Shown here: positions 12,381 to 22,699 of the stretch, one piece after another
How the letters are laid out: each line of letters opens with the position of its first letter
How positions within the stretch are numbered: the first letter of the stretch is position 1
Assembly (NCBI GenBank): GCA_032622095.1
Contig: CP136067.1
Span: forward strand, 81,556,705-81,620,704
Direction: 5' to 3'
DNA length: 64,000 bases
DNA from: Siphonodentalium dalli
Lineage: Eukaryota; Mollusca; Scaphopoda; Gadilida; Siphonodentaliidae
Translations under genes and position numbers: made by a program
The notes under the pieces: model-generated
What the model saw: the letters and a program-made list of their open reading frames with translations, nothing else
Told to the model about the DNA's origin: nothing
Databases searched by the model: none

Positions 12381-12765
12381 TTATTGATTTGTTGTTGTTG
12401 AATGAATGTGCGAGGGTACTGTTGTGTCACCGTGTACTTGAGTATGTGCATATGTATGGATATGTGTAACGAGTATATGTGGGTATGGGTGACTGTGCGT
12501 ATGCACGTATACATGAATACGTACGTGAGTCAGTACCCAGGAAAGTAGGTATGTAATAGGTTTGTATGTATGGATGTATGCATTGATGCACATGTAAGTA
12601 TATAATATGTACGACAGGTGTACTTGTGCGTTCCGTTGCGTGTGTTCGTTAGTATATATGTAAGGGGTTAATGTGATTACGTGCATGAATGGATGCATAC
12701 ATGTTGCAAATATGTAAGTATGTAATACGTGCATGTTGGCCCGAATGTGCGCAATTAGGTCTATG
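12381..12765. repeat. Degenerate TGTA/TATG-rich simple sequence
   Basis: The stretch is dominated by variants of GTATG and ATGTA. The 117-codon minus-strand frame through it is His/Thr/Tyr-rich, as expected from translating this repeat, so I do not call it a gene. The rest of 12,134-12,904 holds nothing recognisable. Confidence 0.6.
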
Positions 12766-12904
12766 TAAATATGTTATTAACATGAAGGGTAGTCTTTGTT
12801 GTTGATCAAACTTGTATTTCTGTCGTATTGTTTTTTGTTCTTGAGTTCTTTGTAAAAAAACAATATGTATGTTTATCCACTCTTCGTTATCGGAGGATTA
12901 AAAA

Positions 12905-15900
12905 TATATAAAGTATAATCACAGCTGATAGCGCTATAAAGTATAATAACAGCTGATAGCGATATAAAGTATAATCACAGCTGATAGCGATATAAAATAT
13001 AATCACAGCTGATAGCACTATAAAGCATACTCACAGCTGATAGCGCCATAAAGTATAATCACAGCTGATAGCACTATAAAGTATAATCACAGCTGATAGC
13101 GATATAAAGTATAATCACAGCTGATAGCACTATAAAGTATAATCACAGCTGATAGCGCCATAAAGTATAATCACAGCTGATAGCACTATAAAGTATAATC
13201 ACAGCTGATAGCGATATAAAGTATAATCACAGCTGGTAGCACTATAAAGTATAATCACAGCTGATAGCGATATAAAGTATAATCACAGCTGATAGCGCCA
13301 TAAAGTATAATCACAGCTGATAGCGATATAAAGTATAATCACAGCTGATAGCGATATAAAGTATAATCACAGCTGATAGCGCTATAAAGTATAGTCTCAG
13401 CTGATAGCACTATAAAGTATAATCACAGCTGATAGTGATATAAAGTATAGTCTCAGCTGATAGCACTATAAAGTATAATCACAGCTGATAGTGATATAAA
13501 GTATAATCACAGCTGATAGCGCTATAAAGTATAATCACAGCTGATAGCGCCATAAAGTATAATCACAGCTGATAGCGATATAAAGTATATTCACAGCTGA
13601 TAGCACTATAAAGTATAATCACAGCTGATAGTGATATAAAGTATAATCACAGCTGATAGTGATATAAAGTATAATCTCAGCTGATAGCACTATAAAGTAT
13701 ACTCACAGCTGATAGCGCTATAAAGTATAATCACAGCTGATAGCGATATAAAGTATAATCACAGCTGATAGCGCTATAAAGTATAATCACAGCTGATAGC
13801 GCTATAAAGTATAATCACAGCTGATAGCGCTATAAAGTATAATCACAGCTGATAGCGATATAAAGTATAATCACAGCTGATAGCGCTATAAAGTATAATC
13901 ACAGCTGATAGCGCTATAAAGTATAATCACAGCTGATAGCGCTATAAAGTATAATCACAGCTGATAGCGATATAAAGTATAATCACAGCTGATAGCGCTA
14001 TACAGTATAATCACAGCTGATAGCGCTATAAAGTATAATCACAGCTGATAGCGATATAAAGTATAATCACAGCTGATAGCGCTATAAAGTATAATCACAG
14101 CTGATAGTGATATAAAGTATAATCACAGCTGATAGCGATATAAAGTATAATCACAGCTGATAGCGATATAAAGTATAATCACAGCTGATAGTGATATAAA
14201 GTATAATCACAGCTGATAGCGCCATAAAGTATAATCACAGCTGATAGCGATATAAAGTATAATCACAGCTGATAGTGATATAAAGTATAATCACAGCTGA
14301 TAGCGCTATAAAGTAGAATCACAGCTGATAGCGCTATAAAGTATAATCACAGCTGATAGCGATATAAAGTATAATCACAGCTGATAGCGCTATAAAGTAT
14401 AATAACAGCTGATAGTGATATAAAGTATAATCACAGCTGATAGCGCCATAAAGTATAATCACAGCTGATAGCGATATAAAGTATAATCACAGCTGATAGT
14501 GATATAAAGTATAATCACAGCTGATAGCGCCATAAAGTATAATCACAGCTGATAGCGATATAAAGTATAATCACAGCTGATAGCGAAATAAAGTATAATC
14601 ACAGCTGATAGCGCTATAAAGTATAGTCTCAGCTGATAGCGCCATAAAGTATAATCACAGCTGATAGCGATAGAACGTATTGTCACAGCTGATAGCACTA
14701 TAAAGTATAATCACAGCTGATAGCGATATAAAGTATAGTCACAGCTGATAGCACTATAAAGTATAATCACAGCTGATAGTGATATAAAGTATAATCACAG
14801 CTGATAGTGATATAAAGTATAATCTCAGCTGATAGCGATATAAAGTATAGTCACAGCTGATAGCACTATAAAGTATAACCACAGCTGATAGTGATATAAA
14901 GTATAATCACAGCTGATAGCGATATAAAGTATAATCACAGCTGATAGCGCTATAAAGTATAATCACAGCTGATAGCGATATAAAGTATAATCACAGCTGA
15001 TAGCGCTATAAAGTATAATCACAGCTGATAGCGATATAAAGTATAATCACAGCTGATAGCGCTATAAAGTATACTCACAGCTGATAGCGCTATAAAGTAT
15101 AATCACAGCTGATAGCGATATAAAGTATAGTCACAGCTGATAGGCTATAGCGCTATAAAGTATAATCACAGCTGATAGCGATATAAAGTATAATCACAGC
15201 TGATAGCGCTATAAAATCAGCGATATAAAGTATAATCACAGCTGATAGCGCTATAAAGTATAATCACGGCTGATAGCGATATAAAGTATAATCTCAGCTG
15301 ATAGCGCTATAAAGTATAATCACAGCTGATAGCGCTATAAAGCATACTCACAGCTGATAGCGATATAAAGTATAATCTCAGATGATAGCGCTATAAAGTA
15401 TAATCACAGCTGATAGCGCTATAAAGCATACTCACAGCTGATAGCGATATAAAGTATAATCTCAGCTGATAGCGCTATAAAGTATACTCACAGCTGATAG
15501 CGATATAAAGTATACGCACAGCTGATAGCGATAAAAGTTTAATCACAGCTGATAGCACTATAAAGTATAATCACAGCTGATAGCGATATAAAGCATACTC
15601 ACAGCTGATAGCGATATAAAGTATAATCGCAGCTGATAGCGATATAAAGTATAATCACAGCTGATAGCACTATAAAGTATAATCACAGCTGATAGCGCTA
15701 TAAAGCATACTCACAGCTGATAGTGATATAAAGTATAATCGCAGCTGATAGCGATATAAAGTATAATCTCAGCTGATAGCACTATAAAGTATACTCACAG
15801 CTGATAGCGATATAAAGCATACTCACAGCTGATAGCACTATAAAGTATACTCACAGCTGATAGCGCTATAAAGTATAATCACAGCTGATAGCGATATAAA

Positions 15901-16072
15901 GCATACTCACAGCTGATAGCGATATAAAGTATAATCTCAGCTGATAGCACTATAAAGTATACTCACAGCTGATAGCGCTATAAAGTATAATCACAGCTGA
16001 TAGCGATATAAAGTATAATCTCAGCTGATAGCGCTATAAAGTATAATCACAGCTGATAGCGATATAAAGCAT
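12905..16072 (+). repeat. 28-bp satellite array, forward block (~113 copies)
   Basis: The unit is CAGCTGATAGCGCTATAAAG followed by TATAATCA, 28 bp. Most variation is confined to the six bases after GATA: GCGCTA, GCGATA, GCACTA, GTGATA and GCGCCA forms alternate. Each unit carries the palindrome CAGCTG (E-box form), a GATA core and a TATAAAG block. Small irregularities occur near 15,143 and 15,211. Variant strings repeat over several units, which suggests higher-order repeats from 13.4 kb on. No genes are present; the array is probably heterochromatic or a minisatellite locus. Confidence 0.95.
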
Positions 16073-16690
16073 ATCGCTATCAGCTGCGATTATACTTTAT
16101 ATCGCTATCAGCTGTGAGTATGCTTTATAGCGCTATCAGCTGTGAGTATACTTTATAGTGCTATCAGCTGAGATTATACTTTATATCGCTATCAGCTGTG
16201 AGTATGCTTTATAGCGCTATCAGCTGTGAGTATGCTTTATAGCGCTATCAGCTGTGATTATACTTTATAGCGCTATCAGCTGAGATTATACTTTATATCG
16301 CTATCAGCTGTGATTATACTTTATAGCGCTATCAGCTGAGATTATACTTTATAGCGCTATCAGCTGTGATTATACTTTATATCGCTATCAGCTGTGATTA
16401 CACTTTATAGCGCTATCAGCTGTGATTATACTTTATAGCGCTATCAGCTGTGATTATACTTTATATCGCTATCAGCTGTGATTATACTTTATAGCGCTAT
16501 CAGCTGTGATTATACCTTATATCGCTATCAGCTGTGATTATACTTGATATCGCTATCAGCTGTGATTATACTTTATATCGCTATCAGCTGTGATTATACT
16601 TTATATCGCTATCAGCTGTGATTATACTTTATATCGCTATCAGATGTGATTATACTTTATATCGCTATCAGCTGTGAGTATGCTTTATTA
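16073..16690 (-). repeat. 28-bp satellite array, inverted block (~22 copies)
   Basis: The same unit continues in the opposite orientation. The first switch is a head-to-head palindrome: AGCTGATAGCGAT, a 9-nt spacer, then its complement. At about 16,691 the array flips back through a second near-perfect palindrome centred on TTATTATAATAATAA and ends near 16,738 after less than two forward units. Confidence 0.95.
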
Positions 16691-16789
16691 TAATAATAAA
16701 GCATACTCACAGCTGATAGCGATATAAAGTATAATACTCAGGCAAACAACAGTCGGGCGAAAGGATACTACAAGTTTTGAAGAATTCAT

Positions 16790-16902
16790 ATCGTTGGTGG
16801 GAATTTTTCAGATAATAAGTTCAACAAATATAGTTGTTTATTGAACTTATTATCTGAACCTTCCCAAAGGAAATTAATCGCATTTAGTATAGAAAGGGTT
16901 AA
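16790..16902. mobile_element. Partial TTAA MITE, copy C
   Basis: Only the right part is clear: a hairpin at 16,811-16,855 (AGATAATAAGTTCAACAAA and complement), then TTTAGTATAGAAAGGG and TTAA at 16,899-16,902. These match copy A. The left terminus is missing or diverged where it meets the satellite flank. Confidence 0.55.
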
Positions 16903-17042
16903 TATAAATTTATCCATGTACTCGCAACGTGATCCATAAAAGTTTCCCGAGAGGAGAATGGCCGGCTCTGTCATCTGATCAGATAACAAACAACACGAAG
17001 GAACAAGTCGACAAAAACAACTCAGAAAATAGCGTGCCGTAT

Positions 17043-17262
17043 GTTTATTATAGTTGATTAGGGAATTTGATCCGCATCGACAGTTCTTCTCATCTGAAGG
17101 AATATACCGAGTTCCAATTATCGGTATATAGCGTGATGAATCCGAACACATGACACATATCAGTACTATATTCACACATCCCCTATTTGCATTGTGTGTA
17201 CCAAAATGAAACAGCATCCCCTATTTGCACTTGTGTGTACCGAAAAGAAACAGCATTTTATT
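17043..17262 (+). repeat. 220-bp direct repeat, upstream copy (R1)
   Basis: This block begins GTTTATTATAGTTGATTAGG and ends CAGCATTTTATT. It is repeated at 21,423-21,642 with only about three mismatches that I can see. It stops exactly where the P-like segment begins. It contains a short internal duplication (CCCCTATTTGCA repeated about 40 bp apart). Its ends are not TG...CA, so it is not a normal LTR. A minus-strand frame runs through both copies but carries no known domain. Confidence 0.9.
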
Positions 17263-17289
17263 AATATAGACGGGATAGCCGTCTTCCTA

Positions 17290-19110
17290 TTTGCCTCTGT
17301 ATGAACGTCCCGGCGGACCGGACTGTATACTCACCGACTCGCGCCAGCGCACCAGGCGGCCATATATCTGTTTGTTGTCGGCTTGTGAACACGGATTGTT
17401 TTTGTTAATAATTTTCACTTTTGGATCACGCATTACGGTAAGTTACATAGACAATTTACTACTTTGCGCGAATAAATGTGTTTACTGTTATATACATTTC
17501 CGATTTGGGTTCACTAAATCTTTCAATACTGTTTTCTTAGTGCTTTAAATTGATCTGAAAATCTGGAATTTTGTTGACATCCACTCGCATCAATTTGCCC
17601 ACCCATCCACAGCGCCGATTTTGTCGTTTTTCGTTCAATTTTACTGGTATATAATTTATTTTGCGAACACACAAACATTGTGATATGCTACAACGTGGTA
17701 TAAATTAGATATAATTTGTTGGACAGGCACGTTGTTTCGATTCATCAAGATGAAATTTCCGAATGAAAATCAAAAATATCTTCACCCACGGAAACAGGAT
17801 TGATAAAATATGGCGGAATTCGCTGTGAAGCGAAGTTTCAGCTTCAACTACTTTTTAGAAAATAAAAGTATTCACAATTTGTGTGGATAAAGTGTTTCAA
17901 TATACATTAGTTATTTGTATCTGTTCATTTTGAAGATGGTCAGATGTTTACATTTTTATAAATTTGTCATCAAAATCTGGAAAAAGGCTAATTTTTCCAA
18001 ATTGGCCTAAAAAAGTCACAAAAGTTTCAAAGTCAACTTCTTTATAATCGAGCATTATATACTCATACCATGTATTTTATCTCCTTGAGAAAACACTATA
18101 TAATCGTTTGATGGGAAGATTTTTCTGAATTTATGTGTTTTAATGATAAATTTGTGTTAACTAAAATATTTACTAGTATTGCAGTAAGCCTGGTATCCAA
18201 CCTGATCTCCCTAGATGTTGTCGGATTTTTGTGTAATATTACTGGCCTATAATTGATGTTGTAAACACTGTTGTGAACACAAACACATTGTAACATGCTA
18301 CACCATGCTATAAATTAGATATAATTTGTTGAACAGGTAGGTTTCAAACAACCTACATGTACATTATTTGTGACTGTTTCCCCCTCTGGTAAAAATGACG
18401 CTTATGTAACAAAGCATACAAACACTTATAACAGTCAATAGACATGTGTCAACTTGTAAGTCTATTATATCTCTGTAGCCTGCATTTATACTTTAAGGGC
18501 CTCTGGCCATTATGGGCTGCCTATTTCACACATATTGAAAGAAAATCCTGTATTGCTATACATGTACATAATGTTATCTAAACCTTAACACCATTCTCTC
18601 TTTCCAGAAATACAAAGAATTCATACTGTTCATCTGGCCAACCTGAAGCTCAGTGAAACGTCGTAAACCTCAAAGACAGGTAATTTACACATAAATATTT
18701 AATGGAAATAACATATACCAGTATTAAATATGTCCTGTCAACTTTGATACCAAAATTTACAAAATTTCCTAAACCTATTTTCAGCTTAAACAAAATTTGA
18801 AATATTTGAGATTACATGTAACATCATTCGTATGGCACAGTCGTCAAGAAATCAAAAACATTCATTCATAAAGTAATATGTCACACAATGTCATAATTAA
18901 GAACGCTCTTTATTATATACTGCTTTTGTACGATGGAAGCATGTACGCTCTTTATACGCTCTTTATACGAGAGAGTCGTTGGACTTGTTGCTAGACTGAC
19001 ATAAATTCTAAATAAGTTTTTTTTTAAATCAATGGCACTAGCATTTTAGTCTTTCTATATACAACTACCTCGTTTTCGTTGTGATAATGGGCTTTATCAT
19101 TTGTTACAGG
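17290..19110 (+). other. Candidate leader exons and introns of the P-like gene
   Basis: A strong donor ACG|GTAAGT lies at 17,437/17,438. A pyrimidine-rich acceptor ending TCTCTCTTTCCAG is at 18,607, and a donor CAG|GTAATT at 18,679/18,680 would define a 72-bp exon. A further acceptor TTTGTTACAG ends at 19,109, one base before the ATG at 19,111. Together they suggest two noncoding leader exons and two introns. The first intron contains a diverged internal duplication (17,655-17,730 and 18,247-18,330, both with TATAAATTAGATATAATTTG). Confidence 0.5.
18737..18935 (+). repeat. Diverged direct repeat with 22,215-22,395
   Basis: Shared blocks in order are TTTTCAGCTTA, AATATTTG, TCATTCGTATGGCACA and TCTTTAT. 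One copy lies in the second putative intron of the P-like gene and the other lies beyond the second 220-bp repeat. This suggests that remains of a second, related copy lie on the right side. Confidence 0.5.
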
Positions 19111-19860
19111 ATGCCAAAAAAGAAGCGAAAGGCTGTTGCACCATTGAGAAAGGGGTATTGGAAGAAATCTAAATCAGCAGAACAATCCAGTGATCATCCT
19201 GATGTTGCCTCTGCAAGCGACACTGATGAAGAAATCTTCAAAGGAGAAAACACAGTAATTCACATGAAAGTCACAAATGACGGAACTACTCAAACAGACA
19301 CTGCTAATGTTACGAGTGTTCATGACGATGGAACTCAAACTGCGAACCATGACTGGCTTCTTGGAGATTCTGCACCATTGGAATGTCTGAAACAAGATCT
19401 GATATCAACTATGATTCCCCCTTACATCATGCGATCAGATGTTAATGACATCAATATTATTGAATTTTATCTGGGAAGTGCAGACAAAACCGGTATTAAA
19501 TTATTAGTACAGATTGACCATACTTATGTTCCGAAAATATTTGTACACAGAAAAGAACTTCCTCGGAACAACCCATTCTGGGATGGACTACCTCGGATAT
19601 GTGACTCTGTGACATTGTGCCAGCAACTACTGGATAAACTCAGGACGTTTTCCGTCTGCATTGGTAATCCAGATGAGGATTACCACTTTGTTGCCCCTCT
19701 TGGTAGTGATATCTCTGATGGAGTAACATGTGACGTCAGAGCCTTCAGGGAGCAAGATTTCTGTGCTGTGACGAGTGGTATCGCATACAATTCTACGATA
19801 AGATCTTCAAAATGCTCTCTGTTGGTAACAAATAACCGGTGTGATAACTGTCAAGTATAG
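19111..19860 (+). pseudogene. P-like transposase, N-terminal part
   Basis: The open frame starts upstream, but the splice acceptor ending at 19,109 makes the ATG at 19,111 the better start. The protein then opens MPKKKRKA, matching a classical basic nuclear localisation signal. A charged linker follows, then a globular region, then a Cys cluster near the end (KCSLLVTNNRCDNC). It stops at TAG 19,858, and the coding sense resumes at once in a shifted frame at 19,869. Such N-terminal regions precede the P-type RNase H domain in many invertebrate transposases. No THAP finger is visible. Nonfunctional as it stands. Confidence 0.6.
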
Positions 19861-19868
19861 AGAGAGAA

Positions 19869-20642
19869 ATGCTTCGTAAGAGAGCCAGTCGACGAAAGAA
19901 ACGTGAAAATTCCACACCCAATGTAAAAAGTTTACAACACAAGTTCATGGACAAAACTGAACTTATCTCTAAAGTAAACAACCAAAAGCAGGAAATCCGG
20001 ACAATCAGATCAGAAGCAGATACATACAAACAGAATTACTTAAATTACATCAACGATCATGGTGTATCAACATCATCAACCCAGGATTCTGAGCTGAAAG
20101 ACTTAATGTCCATATGCGGTCCGGAAGTGGAGAAAGCGTTTCCAGATCCAAACAGCCCACAAAGGCTCTTTTGGGAGCAGCAAGTGAAGTATAGAAACTC
20201 GGGAAAAAACGGTATGCGCTGGCATCCGACAATTATTCGTTGGTGCCTATATATCAGAAGTAAAAGTTCTGCGGCATATGATGCTATTCGAAATTTAGGA
20301 TTCATCAAGTTACCCGGGACAAGCACACTTTATGATTATTCTCACTATATGGAGAGTAAGTTGGGATTTCAACCTGAGGTATTGACATTATTAAAAAAAG
20401 AGGCGGATAAACGTGATATGACTGGAAACGATGGAAGGTGTTATGTTGGATTGTTGTTCGATGAGATCAAGATAAAAGAGGACCTGGTATATGACAAGAA
20501 TACTGGCGAGTTGATTGGATATGTTCATTTGGACTCTGTTGGCAATGAACTGGCGAAAATGGATAAATCATCGTCATCAAATCATAGTGTTTTGGCTAAA
20601 CATGTGTTGGTGTTGATGGTTCGTGGAGCTGTCACTTCGCTT
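19869..20642 (+). pseudogene. P-element-type transposase, catalytic region, truncated
   Basis: After a basic start and a probable coiled coil (residues 25-60), residues 100-165 read FWEQQVKYR, then WHPTIIRWCLYIRSKS and LPGTSTLYDY. Residues 192-225 read YVGLLFDEIKIKEDLVYD, then TGELIGYVHLD. The FDE aspartate (residue 198) corresponds to the first catalytic Asp of the P-type RNase H-like fold. The later LAKHVLVLMVRGAVTSL block (residues 243-258) is also typical. Homology ends near 20,642, where sequence antisense to a zinc-finger ORF begins. The second and third catalytic acidic residues and the C-terminus are missing, so this is a truncated relic. Confidence 0.75.
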
Positions 20643-20912
20643 GTTCATTGTATGCCCCCTCAAACCACTCCTAGATTTATAAACTTTGTCGCAAGACGGA
20701 CAAACGTACTCGTATTCGGCAACTCTTTGATGATCCTTAGAATTGTCGTGTATCGGTGATTTTCGCTCTGAATTATCAACAGTTGTTGCGACACCGAATT
20801 CACAAGCATTCGTTATAACGTCTTTCTCGCGGAAACAATCACTATCTGTATATTCTTCCAGTAATAAATCTAAATTTAAATCATCCCACGAAACAAATTC
20901 TGATGTATCCAT
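20577..20912 (-). CDS. C2H2 zinc-finger ORF, 3' end replaced
   Basis: The ATG at 20,912 has a good context (AAACATGG) and opens 111 codons. Residues 1-45 are acidic. Residues 69-91 form a zinc finger with Cys71, Cys74 and His87 (C-x2-C-x12-H). The fourth ligand, expected 3-5 residues later, is absent. At exactly that point (about residue 91, position 20,640) the frame enters sequence antisense to the P-like transposase. The real protein or exon therefore ended or continued elsewhere, and the last 20 residues are an artefact of the junction. A GCCATCTTG motif (YY1-like) lies upstream at 21,297-21,305. Its function is unknown. Confidence 0.45.
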   Translation of the reverse strand: MDTSEFVSWDDLNLDLLLEEYTDSDCFREKDVITNACEFGVATTVDNSERKSPIHDNSKDHQRVAEYEYVCPSCDKVYKSRSGLRGHTMNKRSDSSTNHQHQHMFSQNTMI

Positions 20913-21422
20913 GTTTGCGTAGTACTAATAATTGTAATGACTGGTTATGAGTTCGATTTTTGGACTATTTGTAATATTTTGGAGGGGATTAATCACGACT
21001 GATTCGACTTTTAAGTGTGAGTACCCATTACCGTGAACAAACAGATACATTAGCTGTTAACAGAGCGCGTTATATCAGTTACTATATAATACATTTACAC
21101 AAAAAAACATTAAAAATGTCACCGCTTGCATGCAAACTCCTCACTATTTAATCAATTTCACAATGACCTAAACTTATTCTAGTATTTATAATTATGTAGC
21201 TAATGTACATTCCACGCGAAATCGTTTTCGGATTAGGATAAGGCGATTTTCTTGTCGCCGTCGGTACATAATAGACAGTGGCATTCAGTGGGCGACGCCA
21301 TCTTGTTTACACGTCGCTATGCGCAGAGAGCAACACTCGCAGCTAATTAGCATAACAATAACCGCCGCGATATCTACACGAGAAGTGGCGAGACGCCTAT
21401 CCCGGTGTTATATTAGTCCCAG

Positions 21423-21642
21423 GTTTATTATAGTTGATTAGGGAATTTGATCCGCATCGACAGTTCTTCTCATCTGAAGGAATATACCGAGTTCCAATTA
21501 TCGGTATATAGCGTGATGAATCCGAACACAAGACACATATCAGTACTATATTCACACATCCCCTATTTGCACTGTGTGTACCAAAATGAAACAGCATCCC
21601 CTATTTGCACTTGTGTGTACCAAAAAGAAACAGCATTTTATT
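21423..21642 (+). repeat. 220-bp direct repeat, downstream copy (R2)
   Basis: About 98-99% identical to 17,043-17,262. It begins directly after the right inverted-repeat-like end of the P-like segment, and beyond 21,642 the two copies diverge completely. Confidence 0.9.
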
Positions 21643-21718
21643 TCAATTTCATCTGTCCTCTATACTTGTTACAAAGAGAAATCATGCTGATCGTTTTGTT
21701 CGCCTTGGTACAATGTGT

Positions 21719-21838
21719 ATAAGAGTTCTAACAACTGAAAAATTACCTTTCGGTGACCCTAACGCTTCCTATGAAGTTAATACTGAATTATTCAAGATAG
21801 TACAGGCATACATCAATGCTGCCAAGAGATTTGAATAA
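21719..21838 (+). pseudogene. Possible transposase C-terminal fragment
   Basis: About 40 codons end at TAA 21,836 with the peptide FGDPNASYEVNTELFKIVQA and then YINAAKRFE. An amphipathic tail ending in a basic-Phe motif resembles the C-termini I associate with P-like transposases, but this is from memory and weak. It lies outside the 220-bp repeats, consistent with a second older copy. Confidence 0.25.
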
Positions 21839-22214
21839 TTACCTTTAATTGTATATCCTGCAGATCAGATATGTGGTAGAGAGTCCCTTCCTGTCGCCAG
21901 TGGAACACGGATGACGGGTTTACTCCAAATTTATTTGATTAGATTGTTTGTGTAATGTGCTGTCAATTTGATCTTCTGTATTTCTATTTCTATCATTTGA
22001 ACCTTTGTTGTGAGAGCAGCAACTGTAAGTTTTGTAACGTGTGCTCCGATCCCTTATGCTGAGCTTAGCTTAATAATTATGTTTATACTATTAGTATTGG
22101 GATGGTCTATGTTCTGGTTAAAGATGTATTCAGGGTTACAGGCAATTTCTACGTAACTTGTTTTGCTTTTTGCATAACATGTTTTGACAAAGAAGCTACT
22201 TGAAAGACACTAAG

Positions 22215-22395
22215 CGCGGTCTGATTTGACACCAAATTAATCAATATTTCCTTGTTAATTTTCAGCTTACGAGGCAAAACAAATATTTGCAATCACCGTC
22301 ATTCGTATGGCACAATTGCAACCATTGCGAAAATACACAAAAACATGAAAATGTGTACAAAAGATCATAACTGAGAAAGTTCTTTATATGAGGCA
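22215..22395 (+). repeat. Second copy of the 18,737 repeat
   Basis: It shares TTTTCAGCTTA, TCATTCGTATGGCACA and the trailing GTTCTTTATAT region with 18,737-18,935. Divergence is substantial. Confidence 0.45.
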
Positions 22396-22600
22396 TGGGC
22401 GGTAAATGGAATTTTTGCTAGCTTGACCGAATTTCCTGTTTCCTGTTTCCGTTTTGCCGCAAGCGGACGCACTCAGTTGGTGCTCAAGAAAAAATTCCTA
22501 TAATCGACGATCTTCGGGCTAAATGAACAATTTCTGAACAAAAATAAATATAAAGCAGAACTTGTGGACAAGAATGAGATACGATTCTGTGAGGTGGCGG

Positions 22601-22695
22601 TGTTGGTGTTGGAGTTGCTGTTGCTGCTGCTGACGTTGCTGTTGCTGTTGCTGTTGTTGTTGTTGTTGTTGTTGTTGCTGTTGTTGTTGTTGTTA
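22601..22695. repeat. (TTG/CTG)n trinucleotide microsatellite
   Basis: About 30 TTG or CTG triplets, interrupted once by ACG. The Asn/Thr/Ala-rich frames on the minus strand come from this repeat. Confidence 0.9.
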
Positions 22696-22699
22696 GCTG

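Larger units (their letters stand above)
17263..21422 (+). mobile_element. P-like DNA transposon segment, broken
   Basis: This 4.16-kb segment holds a broken P-element-type transposase and a convergent zinc-finger ORF. Its ends form a weak inverted repeat: TAATATAGACGGGATAG...CGTCT on the left, and TAATATAACACCGGGATAG...CGTCT reading inward from 21,415. Upstream of the transposase is an animal-style split leader with consensus splice sites. The segment is bracketed by 220-bp direct repeats rather than the 8-bp duplication usual for P elements. The boundaries are therefore inferred. Confidence 0.5.

Noticed and set aside
12381-12734. 117-codon minus-strand ORF as a gene
   Set aside because: His/Thr/Tyr-rich translation of a TGTA/TATG simple repeat.
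12905-16738. CRISPR array
   Set aside because: The 28-bp units are directly contiguous with no spacers, vary internally, and lie among eukaryotic elements.
16786-17217. 143-codon minus-strand ORF, also partly present at 21,397-21,597
   Set aside because: Its conservation is explained by the 220-bp repeat; the remainder runs into a MITE and has no known domain.
17043-21642. LTR retrotransposon with 220-bp LTRs
   Set aside because: The repeats do not begin TG or end CA, and I saw no primer-binding site or gag-pol; the enclosed gene is a DNA-transposon transposase.
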